Source of the DNA: Spiractinospora alimapuensis
Lineage (GTDB): Bacteria; Actinomycetota; Actinomycetes; Streptosporangiales; Streptosporangiaceae
Assembly (NCBI RefSeq): GCF_018437505.1
Contig: NZ_CP072467.1
Span: 5,356,010-5,420,009 of the forward strand
DNA length: 64,000 nucleotides
Reading direction: 5' to 3'
The position numbers were made by a program, and so were the translations under genes. Numbering within the stretch: position 1 is the first letter of the stretch; every line of letters begins with the position of its first letter. Below the pieces are notes generated by a model that was not told where the DNA came from, made no database searches, and worked only from the letters and a program-made list of their open reading frames with translations. This document shows positions 9,705 to 19,011 of the stretch, piece after piece.

Positions 9705-10011
9705 GACCACACGGGTGCGACACGGGGCGGGGCGCGGCGTCAGGGGTGCGGTGTCAACACGAATTTCACGGCGTTTTCCGCGCGCCCGGAGCACCGCGTC
9801 GCGGCCGGTTCCGGGCCTGCGGCGGCGGTTGGGCCGGAAAGATCCCCGGCTCCGTCGAGGATGCGGGAACAGGCCCACCATGCCTATTGTTATCGAATTG
9901 AGGTAGGTACACCTCGACGGTGCGCGGCGATGGCACGAACGTGGCCGGCGGCACCGTAGTCTGAATAGTGTGCGGGCTGTCCAGGTGGGCCCGTTCGCGT
10001 GAGGCGGAGGA

Positions 10012-10836
10012 ATGCCCGCCGGAGAGCTAGGGAAGGGAGGAGCGCTGCCCCCCGCAGGTGAGGGAGTCTCGCCCTCGAGCACAGACCAGGTCCAACATTT
10101 GCGCGTGCGCTACGCCAAGCGTGGCCGAATGCGCTTCGCGAGCCATCGTGACATCGCCCGGGCCTTGGAACGCGCGCTTCGCCGCGCAGGGATCCCTGTT
10201 GCCAGCTCACAAGGCTTCACACCGCATCCCAAGATCTCTTATGCCGGCGCCGCCCCCACCGGGGTCGCGAGCGAGGCTGAGTACCTTGAGCTGACGCTGA
10301 CCGAACCGTGGGACGCGGAACGGACGCGAAGCGCACTGGACACAAGTCTTCCGTCCGGCCTCGACATCGTGGACGTGACACCGCTGAACCCAGGGGAGAA
10401 GAGTGGGTTCGCCGGAGTCCTGGAGGCCTCGGACTGGCGGATCGAACTACCCGGAGTGGTTCCGACGACGTTGGCGGCTGCCGTCGCGGAATTCCTCGAA
10501 CGGGACCAGGTCGAGGTCGAACGCGTGACGAAGAAAGGACGCCGATCCGTCGACGTTCGCGCCGCGACCCTGGGCCTTTGGGTGGAGAACGATCCGCAGG
10601 CGCAGCACAGCGCGCTGCGCGCCGTGACACGACAGGGGGACACCACCGTCCGCCCGGACGACGTCGTGGCGGCACTGAACTCGGTGTCCGGACTAACGCC
10701 ACCGTCCCCGCCCCGGGTGACGCGTATGGCGCAGGGCCGGGAGAACGAGTTCACGGTGGAGGACACGCGTGAGCGGGTCCAGGAACACCCATCAAAGCTT
10801 CACGCCGACATCGCGAACAGCGGTGACGGCGTTTGA
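10012..10836 (+). CDS. TIGR03936 / DUF2344 radical-SAM-associated protein
   Basis: A 274-residue soluble protein with the conserved opening LRVRYAKRGRMRFASHRDIARALERALRRAGIP and the following SxGFxPHPKISYAGxxP segment diagnostic of DUF2344. It lacks the CxxxCxxC motif, so it is not itself a radical SAM enzyme; it probably binds the substrate of, or acts with, the TIGR03960 protein encoded upstream. ATG 10012 has a GGAGG box 3 nt upstream. The first about 27 residues are not conserved in the family, so a later start (for example GTG near 10051) is possible. The stop precedes rne by 84 nt. Confidence 0.85.
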   Translation: MPAGELGKGGALPPAGEGVSPSSTDQVQHLRVRYAKRGRMRFASHRDIARALERALRRAGIPVASSQGFTPHPKISYAGAAPTGVASEAEYLELTLTEPWDAERTRSALDTSLPSGLDIVDVTPLNPGEKSGFAGVLEASDWRIELPGVVPTTLAAAVAEFLERDQVEVERVTKKGRRSVDVRAATLGLWVENDPQAQHSALRAVTRQGDTTVRPDDVVAALNSVSGLTPPSPPRVTRMAQGRENEFTVEDTRERVQEHPSKLHADIANSGDGV

Positions 10837-10919
10837 TAACGAGAATCGACAGTTCCCGAGTGCCGCGGCAGCGGCGAGCCCGATGCCGCGCCCGGGAATG
10901 CTGACGGGAGAGCGCCCGG

Positions 10920-13724
10920 ATGCTCGACAACGAGCCAACGAGTGGTGCCAAGAGCACCCACGAGACCCAGAACACAACGGGAGAGGACCACATCACCGAG
11001 AACGGTTCGGCCGCACCGGAACGGCGCAAGCCCGCGGTGCGACCGGCGGGGCCACCGCCGGAGCCGCCCGCGCCAGCACCTGTGCGCACGGCGACGACCA
11101 CCGCCCCCGCCTCGGACTCCGACGCGGCGGCCGAGCCTTCGACGGACGACACCGAGTCCTCCGACCCCCCCGCGACGACCAAGAAGTCGACACGGTCGAC
11201 CAAGGCGACCAAGTCGACCAAGGCGGCGTCGACCGGATCGAAGACGAAGACGGAGACCAAGGCACCGGCCAAGTCTCGGTCGAAGACGCGCGCCGCGGCC
11301 GAGCCGGACACCGCCGCCGACGCCGCGTCCGCCGAGTCCGAGCCGGCCACCGAGACCCCCGGTTCCGGCGAGCCTGCCGCGGCGGAACCGGGGCCGCAGC
11401 CCGACGGGTCCGCTGAGGCACCCGAGACTGTGGCTTCCCAGAACGTGGCACCCAGTGCGCCCGCGAGCCGGAGTGCGGCCACCGTCGCGTTCCAGCCGCC
11501 GCAGCTCGTGTTCCAGCCGCCCACGGAGCAGGAACCGGCGAGCCGGAACGGCGTGCGCGCCGAGCAGGACACCGAGACCGAGGCCGAGATCGACGAGGAC
11601 GAGGACACCGACGGTGAGGACGAGGGCTCTCGTCCCGCGCGGCGTCGCCGTCGCCGTGGCGGGCGGGGACGGGGACGTACCCGCGCCGCCGAGGGCGAGG
11701 ACGGCGCCGAGTCCGGCGAGTCCGAGGAGAGCTCGACCGACACGTCCGACGCCACAGACACCGCCGAGGCGAGCGAGTCCGCGGCCAAGGACGACACCGC
11801 CGACGACGGTGGGGAGAACGGGAGCCGGCGTCGGCGTCGGCGCCGACGCCGTGGATCCTCCGCCGAGGCCGGCGACGGCGAGGAGAACCGTTCCGACGAC
11901 CCGCCGAACACGGTGGTCCGTGTCCGGGAACCCCGCGCCACCAGTGGCGACGCGGAGGTCCAGGGCGTCAAGGGTTCCACCCGGCTGGAGGCCAAGAAGC
12001 AGCGCCGCCGTGAGGGGCGCGAGCAGGGCCGCCGCCGCCCGCCGATCGTGACCGAGTCGGAGTTCCTGGCCCGCCGCGAGTCGGTGAAGCGGGACCTGAT
12101 CGTCCGCCGCGCCGGTGAGCGCACCCAGATCGCGGTGCTCGAGGACGACGTCCTCGTCGAGCACTACGTCGACCGCTCCAGCCACAAGTCCCTGGTGGGC
12201 AGCGTCTACCTGGGTCGAGTGCAGAACGTGCTGCCCTCCATGGAGGCGGCGTTCGTGGACATCGGCAAAGGGCGTAACGCCGTCCTGTACGCCGGTGAGG
12301 TCAACTGGGATGCGACCGGGTTGGAGGGGCAGCCCAAGCGCATCGAGTCGGCGCTGAAGTCGGGCCAGTCCGTACTGGTGCAGGTCACCAAGGACCCCGT
12401 CGGTCACAAAGGGGCACGACTGACCAGTCAGATCAGCCTCCCGGGCCGCTACCTGGTCTACGTTCCCGACGGCTCGATGACGGGCATCAGCCGCAAGCTC
12501 CCGGACAAGGAGCGCGCCCGCCTCAAGCAGATCCTCAAGCAGGTCATGCCCGAGGACGCGGGTGTCATCGTGCGCACCGCCGCCGAGGGCGCCAGCGAGG
12601 AGGAACTCCAGCGCGACATCACGCGCCTCGCCGCCCAGTGGAAGTCGATCTCCAAGAAGGCCAAGTCGGCCACGGCGCCGAAGCTGCTGAGTTCGGAGCC
12701 GGACCTCACGGTGCGCGTCGTGCGCGACGTCTTCAACGAGGACTTCGCCAGCCTCGTCGTTTCCGGCGAGGAGGCCTGGAACACGGTCGAGGAGTACGTC
12801 AACTACGTCGCGCCCAACCTGGCCGAGCGGCTGACGCACCACCAGGGCGAGACGGACGTCTTCGAGGACTACCGGATCGACGAGCAGATCGCGAAGGCCC
12901 TCGACCGCAAGGTGTGGTTGCCCAGCGGTGGCTCGCTGGTGATCGACCGTACCGAGGCGATGACCGTCATCGACGTCAACACCGGGAAGTTCACCGGTCA
13001 GGGCGGCAATCTCGAGGAGACGGTCACCAAGAACAACCTCGAGGCGGCGGAGGAGATCGTTCGGCAGCTTCGGCTGCGTGACATCGGCGGCATCATCGTC
13101 GTTGACTTCATCGACATGGTCCTGGAGAGCAACAGGGACCTCGTCCTGCGCCGCATGTTGGAGTGCCTGTCCCGGGACCGCACCAAGCACCAGGTCGCCG
13201 AGGTCACCTCGCTCGGCCTGGTGCAGATGACCCGGAAGCGGGTGGGCCAGGGCCTCCTGGAGGCGTTCTCCCAGACCTGTGACTGCTGCAACGGTCGTGG
13301 TCTGATCGTCTCGCCGGACGCACCCGAGGCCAAGCAGTCCGGCTCGGGCGCCCAGGCGGGTGGCAAGAAGAAGAAGGGCAAGGCGCAGAAGTCGGCCAAG
13401 TCCGAGGGTGACTCCGGCGGCGAGGCCGCCCAGGAGCAGACTCCGGCCGAGGCGTCGGCGAAGGGTCAGAAGGCGGGCAAGTCCGCGGGCGGGGAGAAGG
13501 AGAAGCGGTCGAACTCCGGGTCCTCCCGCGCCAAGGCGGCGGCGAGCGACGCGGCACCGGCTGAGTCGGACGAACCGGCCGCCTCCTCCGACGACGCCGG
13601 CGGTGACGCCGCCGACGGCGCGGAGAGCGACGGCGACAAGGCCGAGCGGCCCAAGCGTCGGCGTACCCGCCGCACCAAGACGTCCAGCAGCGGTTCCACG
13701 ACGGCGGTGGCCGAGGCCACGTGA
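10920..13724 (+). CDS. rne: Ribonuclease E/G
   Basis: Endoribonuclease for mRNA turnover and for rRNA and tRNA maturation. The 934-residue product has a long low-complexity N-terminal extension (about 1-360, rich in A/E/D/P/T with arginine patches near 240 and 305), an S1 domain (about 420-505, SLVGSVYLGRVQNVLP), the catalytic core with metal-binding aspartates D685 (IDVNTGKF) and D729 (VVDFIDM), the zinc-link cysteines C787/C790 in CDCCNGRG, and an unstructured K/E/A/S-rich tail. This extension-plus-core layout is typical of actinobacterial RNase E/G. The 796-codon antisense frame here is a composition artefact. It is followed by the L21/L27 genes, as usual. Confidence 0.93.
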   Translation: MLDNEPTSGAKSTHETQNTTGEDHITENGSAAPERRKPAVRPAGPPPEPPAPAPVRTATTTAPASDSDAAAEPSTDDTESSDPPATTKKSTRSTKATKSTKAASTGSKTKTETKAPAKSRSKTRAAAEPDTAADAASAESEPATETPGSGEPAAAEPGPQPDGSAEAPETVASQNVAPSAPASRSAATVAFQPPQLVFQPPTEQEPASRNGVRAEQDTETEAEIDEDEDTDGEDEGSRPARRRRRRGGRGRGRTRAAEGEDGAESGESEESSTDTSDATDTAEASESAAKDDTADDGGENGSRRRRRRRRRGSSAEAGDGEENRSDDPPNTVVRVREPRATSGDAEVQGVKGSTRLEAKKQRRREGREQGRRRPPIVTESEFLARRESVKRDLIVRRAGERTQIAVLEDDVLVEHYVDRSSHKSLVGSVYLGRVQNVLPSMEAAFVDIGKGRNAVLYAGEVNWDATGLEGQPKRIESALKSGQSVLVQVTKDPVGHKGARLTSQISLPGRYLVYVPDGSMTGISRKLPDKERARLKQILKQVMPEDAGVIVRTAAEGASEEELQRDITRLAAQWKSISKKAKSATAPKLLSSEPDLTVRVVRDVFNEDFASLVVSGEEAWNTVEEYVNYVAPNLAERLTHHQGETDVFEDYRIDEQIAKALDRKVWLPSGGSLVIDRTEAMTVIDVNTGKFTGQGGNLEETVTKNNLEAAEEIVRQLRLRDIGGIIVVDFIDMVLESNRDLVLRRMLECLSRDRTKHQVAEVTSLGLVQMTRKRVGQGLLEAFSQTCDCCNGRGLIVSPDAPEAKQSGSGAQAGGKKKKGKAQKSAKSEGDSGGEAAQEQTPAEASAKGQKAGKSAGGEKEKRSNSGSSRAKAAASDAAPAESDEPAASSDDAGGDAADGAESDGDKAERPKRRRTRRTKTSSSGSTTAVAEAT

Positions 13725-13743
13725 CCCGTGGCGGAAGCGCTGG

Positions 13744-13772
13744 TGGAGTGAACGCTTTCGGAAACTGATAAT
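13744..13772 (+). promoter_or_regulatory. Possible promoter of rplU-rpmA
   Basis: GATAAT at 13767-13772 is a good -10 hexamer in an otherwise GC-rich gap, with TGGAGT 17 nt upstream as a weak -35. It would leave a leader of about 150 nt before L21, long enough for a ribosomal-protein leader structure; I did not identify a specific fold. Confidence 0.4.
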
Positions 13773-13931
13773 CTGGACTTCGGCGCGTCAGGCAGCCTGG
13801 TTCTCATGCGCTAGGACCCGGCTCACGCGGCCCTGGAGACGAACCCCTTCAGGACTCTCCATCGGAGCGCGGCCGTGGTCAATGGGAAGCGCGTTCGGTA
13901 GCTACGGCTTGAGCAGGAAGTGAGTATCTCG

Positions 13932-14246
13932 GTGTACGCGATCGTGCGAGCGGGCGGCCGGCAGGAACGAGTAACTGTCGACGACGTGGTGAACGTCGAC
14001 CGGCTCCCTGACGAGGCTGGTTCCACCGTCACGTGGCAGCCGCTGCTTGTCGTGGACAACGACAAGATCATCAGCGATGCCTCGGAACTGGGTGGCTACC
14101 AGGTGACCGCTGAGGTCCTTGGTGAGGCCACCGGCCCCAAGATCAACATCATGAAGTACAAGAACAAGACCGGTTACAAGAAGCGCATGGGCCACCGCCA
14201 GAAGTACACGCAGGTCCGCGTCACCGGTATCACCGCGGGCAGCTAG
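13932..14246 (+). CDS. rplU: 50S ribosomal protein L21
   Basis: Large-subunit protein that binds 23S rRNA. GTG 13932 gives 104 residues beginning with the canonical [12 protein letters not shown]; the family end [26 protein letters not shown] is intact. An in-frame GTG at 13920 would add four residues (MSIS), but its AGGA box would sit only 1 nt away, whereas that box is about 11 nt from 13932, so 13932 is preferred. It is followed 11 nt later by rpmA. Confidence 0.95.
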   Translation: MYAIVRAGGRQERVTVDDVVNVDRLPDEAGSTVTWQPLLVVDNDKIISDASELGGYQVTAEVLGEATGPKINIMKYKNKTGYKKRMGHRQKYTQVRVTGITAGS

Positions 14247-14257
14247 GAGAGCGTGGC

Positions 14258-14518
14258 ATGGCACACAAAAAGGGCGCTTCGTCCAGCCGGAACGGGCGCG
14301 ACTCCAACGCGAAGCGCCTCGGAGTCAAGCGCTTCGGCGGCCAGGTCGTCAAGGCGGGCGAGATCCTCGTCCGGCAGCGCGGCACCAAGTACCACCCGGG
14401 CGACAACGTGGGGCGTGGCGGCGACGACACCCTCTTCGCGCTCACCCCGGGAACGGTGCGCTTCGTGCAGCGCAACGGCCGCAAGGCCGTCAGCATCGTG
14501 TCCGCGCCGGCGGAGTAA
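14258..14518 (+). CDS. rpmA: 50S ribosomal protein L27
   Basis: An 86-residue protein whose N-terminal tail lies near the peptidyl-transferase centre. The sequence [20 protein letters not shown] and the core [22 protein letters not shown] are textbook L27. There is no cleavable N-terminal extension of the Firmicutes kind. An AGGAGA box at the end of rplU serves it. A perfect inverted repeat follows before obg. Confidence 0.97.
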   Translation: MAHKKGASSSRNGRDSNAKRLGVKRFGGQVVKAGEILVRQRGTKYHPGDNVGRGGDDTLFALTPGTVRFVQRNGRKAVSIVSAPAE

Positions 14519-14537
14519 CGGCGCGCACTAACTTGTC

Positions 14538-14565
14538 AGGGCGGGCCAGGTACCTGGCCCGCCCT
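14538..14565. terminator. Perfect 14-bp inverted repeat between rpmA and obg
   Basis: Bases 14538-14551 are exactly complementary to 14552-14565, giving a very stable GC-rich hairpin 19 nt after rpmA. No T run follows (ATTGGTGT), so it may act as a partial terminator or attenuator that lowers obg relative to the ribosomal genes. Confidence 0.6.
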
Positions 14566-14588
14566 ATTGGTGTCTCCTGGGAGGATCC

Positions 14589-15950
14589 GTGCCGGATTTC
14601 GTCGATGAGGTCGTACTGCATCTGACGGCAGGCGACGGCGGTAACGGATGTGCCTCGGTGCACCGTGAGAAGTTCAAGCCCCTGGGCGGCCCGGACGGTG
14701 GCAACGGGGGGCGCGGCGGCGACGTCGTGCTGGAGGTCGACTCCCGGGTCCGCACCCTGCTGGACTACCAGCGCCGGCCGCACCGTGCCGCGGACAAGGG
14801 CCAGCAGGGACAGGGCCACAACCGTGACGGCGCCCAGGGAACCGACCTCGTGTTGGGGGTCCCCGACGGTACGGTCGTCACCTCCCCGGACGGGGAACAG
14901 ATCGCGGATTTGGTCGGTGTCGGCACCCGGATCGTCATCGCCCAGGGCGGGAGCGGCGGGCTGGGCAACGCCGCACTGGCCTCACCCAAACGCAAGGCGC
15001 CCGGGTTCGCGTTGAAGGGGGAACCCGGTGACGCGCTGGACGTCCGCCTGGAGCTCAAGACCATCGCCGACGTCGGCCTGGTCGGCTTTCCCAGTGCCGG
15101 CAAGTCCTCACTGATCGCCGCGCTGTCCGCCGCGCGCCCCAAGATCGCCGACTATCCGTTCACCACTCTGGTGCCCAACCTGGGGGTCGTCGAGGCGGGC
15201 GACGTGCAGTTCGTCGTCGCCGACGTTCCGGGCCTCATCCCCGGGGCGAGCTCGGGCAAGGGCCTCGGTCTGTCGTTCCTGCGCCACGTGGAACGGTGCT
15301 CCACGCTCGTGCACGTGCTGGACTGCGCGACCCTGGAACCGGGCCGTGACCCCATCACCGACTTCGAGGTCATCGAGGAGGAGCTGCGGGCCTACGGGGA
15401 GGCGACCGGTGTCGACCTGACCGAGCGTCCGCGGATCGCGGTCCTGAACAAGGTGGACGTCCCGGAGGCGCGGGAACTCGCCGACATGGTGGAGCCCATG
15501 CTGGAGGAGCGCGGCGTACGGACCCTGCGTATCTCCGCCGCGAGCCACGAGGGGTTGCGCGCGTTGTCCTTCGCCATGGCCGAGGTCGTCGCCGCCGACC
15601 GGGCCAGTCGGCCCGAGGCCGAACCCACCCGCGTCGTGTTGCGGCCCCGCGAACTCGGGTCGTCGGCGTTCGAGGTCAAGGAGGTCGGACAGAACACCTT
15701 CCGCGTCGTCGGCGAGAAGCCGACCCGATGGGTGCGCCAGACCGACTTCTCCAACGACGAGGCCGTCGGCTACCTCTCGGACCGCCTGAACCGCCTGGGC
15801 ATCGAGGACGCCCTCACCAAGGCCGGGGCCCTGCCCGGGGCAGAGGTGCACATTGGCGACGACGACGCGGTCGTCTTCGACTGGGACCCGACGATCGCCG
15901 ACACCGGGGGAGCGATCGGGCCGCGAGGGACGGACCGCCGCCTCGGGTGA
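14589..15950 (+). CDS. obg: Obg/CgtA ribosome-associated GTPase
   Basis: Essential GTPase linked to 50S assembly and stress signalling. The 453-residue product has the glycine-rich Obg fold (about 1-155, GGxGGNG repeats), a G domain with P-loop G166-F-P-S-A-G-K172-S-S, DVPGLI (G3) and NKVD (G4), and the C-terminal OCT domain (about 340-420). It starts with GTG 14589, family opening (V)[19 protein letters not shown], with GGGAGGA 5 nt upstream. The usual order rplU-rpmA-obg-proB is kept. Confidence 0.96.
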   Translation: MPDFVDEVVLHLTAGDGGNGCASVHREKFKPLGGPDGGNGGRGGDVVLEVDSRVRTLLDYQRRPHRAADKGQQGQGHNRDGAQGTDLVLGVPDGTVVTSPDGEQIADLVGVGTRIVIAQGGSGGLGNAALASPKRKAPGFALKGEPGDALDVRLELKTIADVGLVGFPSAGKSSLIAALSAARPKIADYPFTTLVPNLGVVEAGDVQFVVADVPGLIPGASSGKGLGLSFLRHVERCSTLVHVLDCATLEPGRDPITDFEVIEEELRAYGEATGVDLTERPRIAVLNKVDVPEARELADMVEPMLEERGVRTLRISAASHEGLRALSFAMAEVVAADRASRPEAEPTRVVLRPRELGSSAFEVKEVGQNTFRVVGEKPTRWVRQTDFSNDEAVGYLSDRLNRLGIEDALTKAGALPGAEVHIGDDDAVVFDWDPTIADTGGAIGPRGTDRRLG

Positions 15951-16051
15951 GACGCGCGCCCGTCCCGGCGGGAGAGGCCGGCGGGCGGCGGTGGGGCAAT
16001 GTGACCGTGTGGGCAGAGTGAAGGTCAGGGGCCAATGACTTCGGGGGAACG

Positions 16052-17182
16052 ATGAGCGGGGAGGAGCTCCGCGCGGACGTCGCCACGGCCCGCCGCATCG
16101 TGATCAAGGTCGGTTCGTCGTCGCTGACCACACCGGACGGCGGTATCGACACCCGCCGCATCGACGAGCTCGTCGACGTGGTGGCCGAACGGCGGGGCTC
16201 CGGCGCGACCATCGTGCTGGTGTCCTCCGGGGCGGTGGCGGCGGGTCTCGCCCCCCTCGGGTTCCCGACCCGGCCGCACGACCTGGCCAGCCAGCAGGCC
16301 GCCGCGAGCGTGGGGCAAGGGCTGTTGTTGGCGCACTACGGCCGTGCCCTGAACCGGCACGGGCTGACCGCGGCCCAGGTCCTGCTGACCGCCGACGAGA
16401 TGATGCGCCGAGCCCAGCACCGCAACGCCCAACGCACCCTGGTCAGACTGTTGGACCTGGCGACGGTGCCGATCGTGAACGAGAACGACACCGTCGCCAC
16501 GCACGAGATTCGGTTCGGCGACAACGACCGGCTGGCGGCTCTGGTGGCCCACATGTTGCGGGCGGACGCGCTGTTCCTGCTCTCCGACGTGGACGCGCTG
16601 TACGACACCGATCCGCGCTCGCCCGCGGCGAAGCGCATCGGGTACGTCGGTGACGTTCGCGCCCTGAAGGACGTGGACACCAGCGGCGCTGGCAACCGCG
16701 GCGTGGGGACCGGCGGCATGGCCACCAAGATCGCCTCGGCGGAGATCGCCACCAGCGCCGGGGTCCCCACCGTCCTGACCACCGCCGCCAACGCCCACGC
16801 CGCGTTGGCCGGTGAGGTGGTCGGTACCTATTTCGCGCCCTCACAGCGCAGGCGCCCCTCGGCGCGCCAACTGTGGCTGGCCCACGCGACCACCGGCCGG
16901 GGCAGACTCATCATGGACTGGGGGGCCGTGCGTGCCCTCACCGCGGGTAAGGCGTCCCTGCTTCCCGCCGGTTTAGTCAAGGTCGAAGGCGAGTTCACCG
17001 CCGGCGACCCCGTGGACCTCGTCGACGAGGATGGCCGCGTATGGGCCCGCGGCCTGGTGAACTACGACGCCACCGAGATTCCCCACCTCATGGGCCGGTC
17101 AACGCGGTGGCTCTCCCGTGAGCTGGGTCCCGCCTACGAGCGCGAGGTCGTCCACCGTGATGACCTGGTGCTGCTGGGCTGA
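16052..17182 (+). CDS. proB: Glutamate 5-kinase
   Basis: First step of proline synthesis, phosphorylating glutamate to gamma-glutamyl phosphate. The 376-residue protein has an N-terminal amino-acid-kinase domain (IVIKVGSSSLT at about 14-24, VNENDTVAT, GTGGMATKI) and a C-terminal PUA domain (about 285-370), the full-length bacterial arrangement. ATG 16052 has GGGGGAA just upstream. The next enzyme, proA, is not adjacent but 5.8 kb downstream, an unusual separation for actinomycetes. Confidence 0.96.
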   Translation: MSGEELRADVATARRIVIKVGSSSLTTPDGGIDTRRIDELVDVVAERRGSGATIVLVSSGAVAAGLAPLGFPTRPHDLASQQAAASVGQGLLLAHYGRALNRHGLTAAQVLLTADEMMRRAQHRNAQRTLVRLLDLATVPIVNENDTVATHEIRFGDNDRLAALVAHMLRADALFLLSDVDALYDTDPRSPAAKRIGYVGDVRALKDVDTSGAGNRGVGTGGMATKIASAEIATSAGVPTVLTTAANAHAALAGEVVGTYFAPSQRRRPSARQLWLAHATTGRGRLIMDWGAVRALTAGKASLLPAGLVKVEGEFTAGDPVDLVDEDGRVWARGLVNYDATEIPHLMGRSTRWLSRELGPAYEREVVHRDDLVLLG

Positions 17183-17327
17183 GGCCCACCGCTCCGGGGA
17201 ACACCTCCACCAGAATCTCTCCACCCCCATCAGAGCCAACGCGCATCCATCCGGTAGGTGTGCGCGTTCACCTGCCATGACGGGGTCGAGGGCACCCATC
17301 TCCGGGCGGGTGGGGGGTCCGGGGTTC

Positions 17328-18176
17328 TCAGGCTCGGGAGATCGAGGACTCCAGGTACTCCGTGGAAGCCCGGTAGGCGCGTTCGATGCGGTCGCCGATG
17401 TTGCCGGACGCCCGGTAGCGAAGCTGGCTCGGCTCTGCGCGCGGGTCGGCTCCCGTCGGGAGGACATGGACCTCCACATCCGGCGGCAGCGTGGCGATCT
17501 CCTCGGTGAAGCGGTGCCGGCGCGCGATCTCGAACGCGACGAGGCCCACCTCCCAAGGCCAACGGGGGACCGCCAGTGGACGTTCGATGCGCCCAACGTG
17601 TAGCACGTAGATCCGGGTGGCACCCAGGCGTACGGCCCGGCCGACGGGGATGCTGTGCACGAGACCCCCGTCGTAGTAGTGAACCCCGTCAATCTCGACG
17701 GGTGGCAGCACCCCTGGCACGGAGGACGACGCGAGCACGGCGTCCACGAGAGGGCCATGAGTGAACCAGTGGGCGGAGGCGCGCTCCACACTGGCGGCGA
17801 CGCACTGGAACGGGACCTGGAGGTCCTCGATGCGGTCGACCGGCAGCGAGTTGGTGAGGAGACGGCGTAGCTCGTGGTGTGAGTGCAGCGCGGTACCGGT
17901 CCGGGCCAGGGTGGTGACCCGCCGCAGCAGTGACCCGGAGAAGACGTGACCGATCACGCCGGACCGCCACCATTCGCTCATCCGCCGCACGGCGGACGTC
18001 GGATCGGCCGCCAGCGAAGCGCCGTTGATCGCCCCCACCGAGGTTCCGACCACGAGGTCGGGTGCGATGCCGGCCTCCGCCAGGGCGCGCAACATGCCGA
18101 CCTCATACGCCCCGAGCGCGCCCCCGCCACCCAGCACGAACGCCGTGCCTCCGTGGTGCTGAGCATCGACTGACAT
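17328..18176 (-). CDS. Patatin-like phospholipase
   Basis: Lipid acyl hydrolase of the patatin/RssA type with a Ser-Asp dyad. ATG 18176 gives 282 residues: oxyanion loop GGGGALGAYE (16-25), nucleophile elbow G44-T-S46-V-G48 and catalytic D169 in YYDGG, all in normal spacing. A GTG at 18191 would add five residues, but the GGTGGAGGT box fits the ATG. No signal peptide is seen, so it is probably cytoplasmic or membrane-peripheral. It is transcribed opposite to proB and begins the accessory block between proB and proA. Substrate unknown. Confidence 0.88.
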   Translation of the reverse strand: MSVDAQHHGGTAFVLGGGGALGAYEVGMLRALAEAGIAPDLVVGTSVGAINGASLAADPTSAVRRMSEWWRSGVIGHVFSGSLLRRVTTLARTGTALHSHHELRRLLTNSLPVDRIEDLQVPFQCVAASVERASAHWFTHGPLVDAVLASSSVPGVLPPVEIDGVHYYDGGLVHSIPVGRAVRLGATRIYVLHVGRIERPLAVPRWPWEVGLVAFEIARRHRFTEEIATLPPDVEVHVLPTGADPRAEPSQLRYRASGNIGDRIERAYRASTEYLESSISRA

Positions 18177-18321
18177 GGGCACCACCTCCACCTTCTACCA
18201 GCATCTATGCCCCACTCGCCGTCCGGGAAGCGTGCCCCCTCCACAGCGACGAGGCGCCGCGGGAACACCGAAGCCGGATCCGACAGGCTGAGGAGAAGGG
18301 GTCGGTCCCCCAAGGGCGGCC

Positions 18322-19011
18322 ATGTCCGGAGTCAGACCGGAGCGTAACGACGTCGCACAGGACCTCGGCGTCTCCCGTGACTCCGACCTGGAGGACCGCT
18401 TGGCCGCGCTGGACGGCCTCACACTCGGCGTGACCAGTCCCGGGTCCAGCACCGACGACTTCATGCGCTACTCCCTGCGCCGGGCCGGACTCGACCCCGA
18501 GCGCGATGCCGAGATCATCGCGGTCGGAGGTGGGCCCGCGCTCCTCGCCGCTCTGGAGGAGGGGCAGATCGACGCCTACCACCTCTCACCGCCCACTCCG
18601 TTCATCGCCGAGGCCCAGGGGTTCGGCACGGTGCTCATCAATGGCCCGGAGGACGACGTCCCGGAGTTCGCGGAGTTCGTGTTCACCGCCTGGGCCGCCG
18701 ACCGGGGCTGGGCAGAGGACAACCCCGAGACCGCGGAGGCGTTCGGCCGCGCGATCGCCAAGGGGGTGGAGTTCGCGCATGAGGATCCCGAGGCGGCGGC
18801 CGCGATCGCCGCCGACTATCTTGGCGCGGACACCGAGGAAACACGCACCTCGCTGGAGGCGATGCTCCCCGCGATGCCGGAGACGCTGTGTCTGGACGAG
18901 GACCTGTTGGGCACCTCCCTGGAAACCCTGCACGAGGCGGGGATCTCCGAGGAGAGGGGCGACCCCAGTGAGGGCGTCCTGTGGACGAATGACTACACGG
19001 AAGGGTGCTGA
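18322..19011 (+). pseudogene. Truncated NMT1/SsuA-type ABC substrate-binding protein
   Basis: The frame encodes 229 residues whose body (GLTLGVTSPGSSTDDFMR, then GGGPALLAALEEGQIDAYHLSPPTPF) reads like lobe 2 onward of nitrate/sulfonate/riboflavin-precursor binding proteins. The family normally begins with a lipoprotein signal and about 100 residues of lobe 1; here there is no signal peptide, and the preceding 145 nt do not encode the missing part in any frame. No ABC permease or ATPase gene is nearby. It looks like a 5'-truncated remnant. A functional cytoplasmic protein is less likely. Its stop overlaps the next start by 1 nt. Confidence 0.7.

Noticed and set aside
7719-10082. 787-codon minus-strand open frame
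   Set aside because: Antisense to the intact radical SAM gene; no conserved sequence of its own.
10800-13190. 796-codon open frame on the minus strand
   Set aside because: It is exactly antisense to rne; the long opening comes from GC-rich codon bias, and the translation (V/G/R/L repeats) shows no domain.
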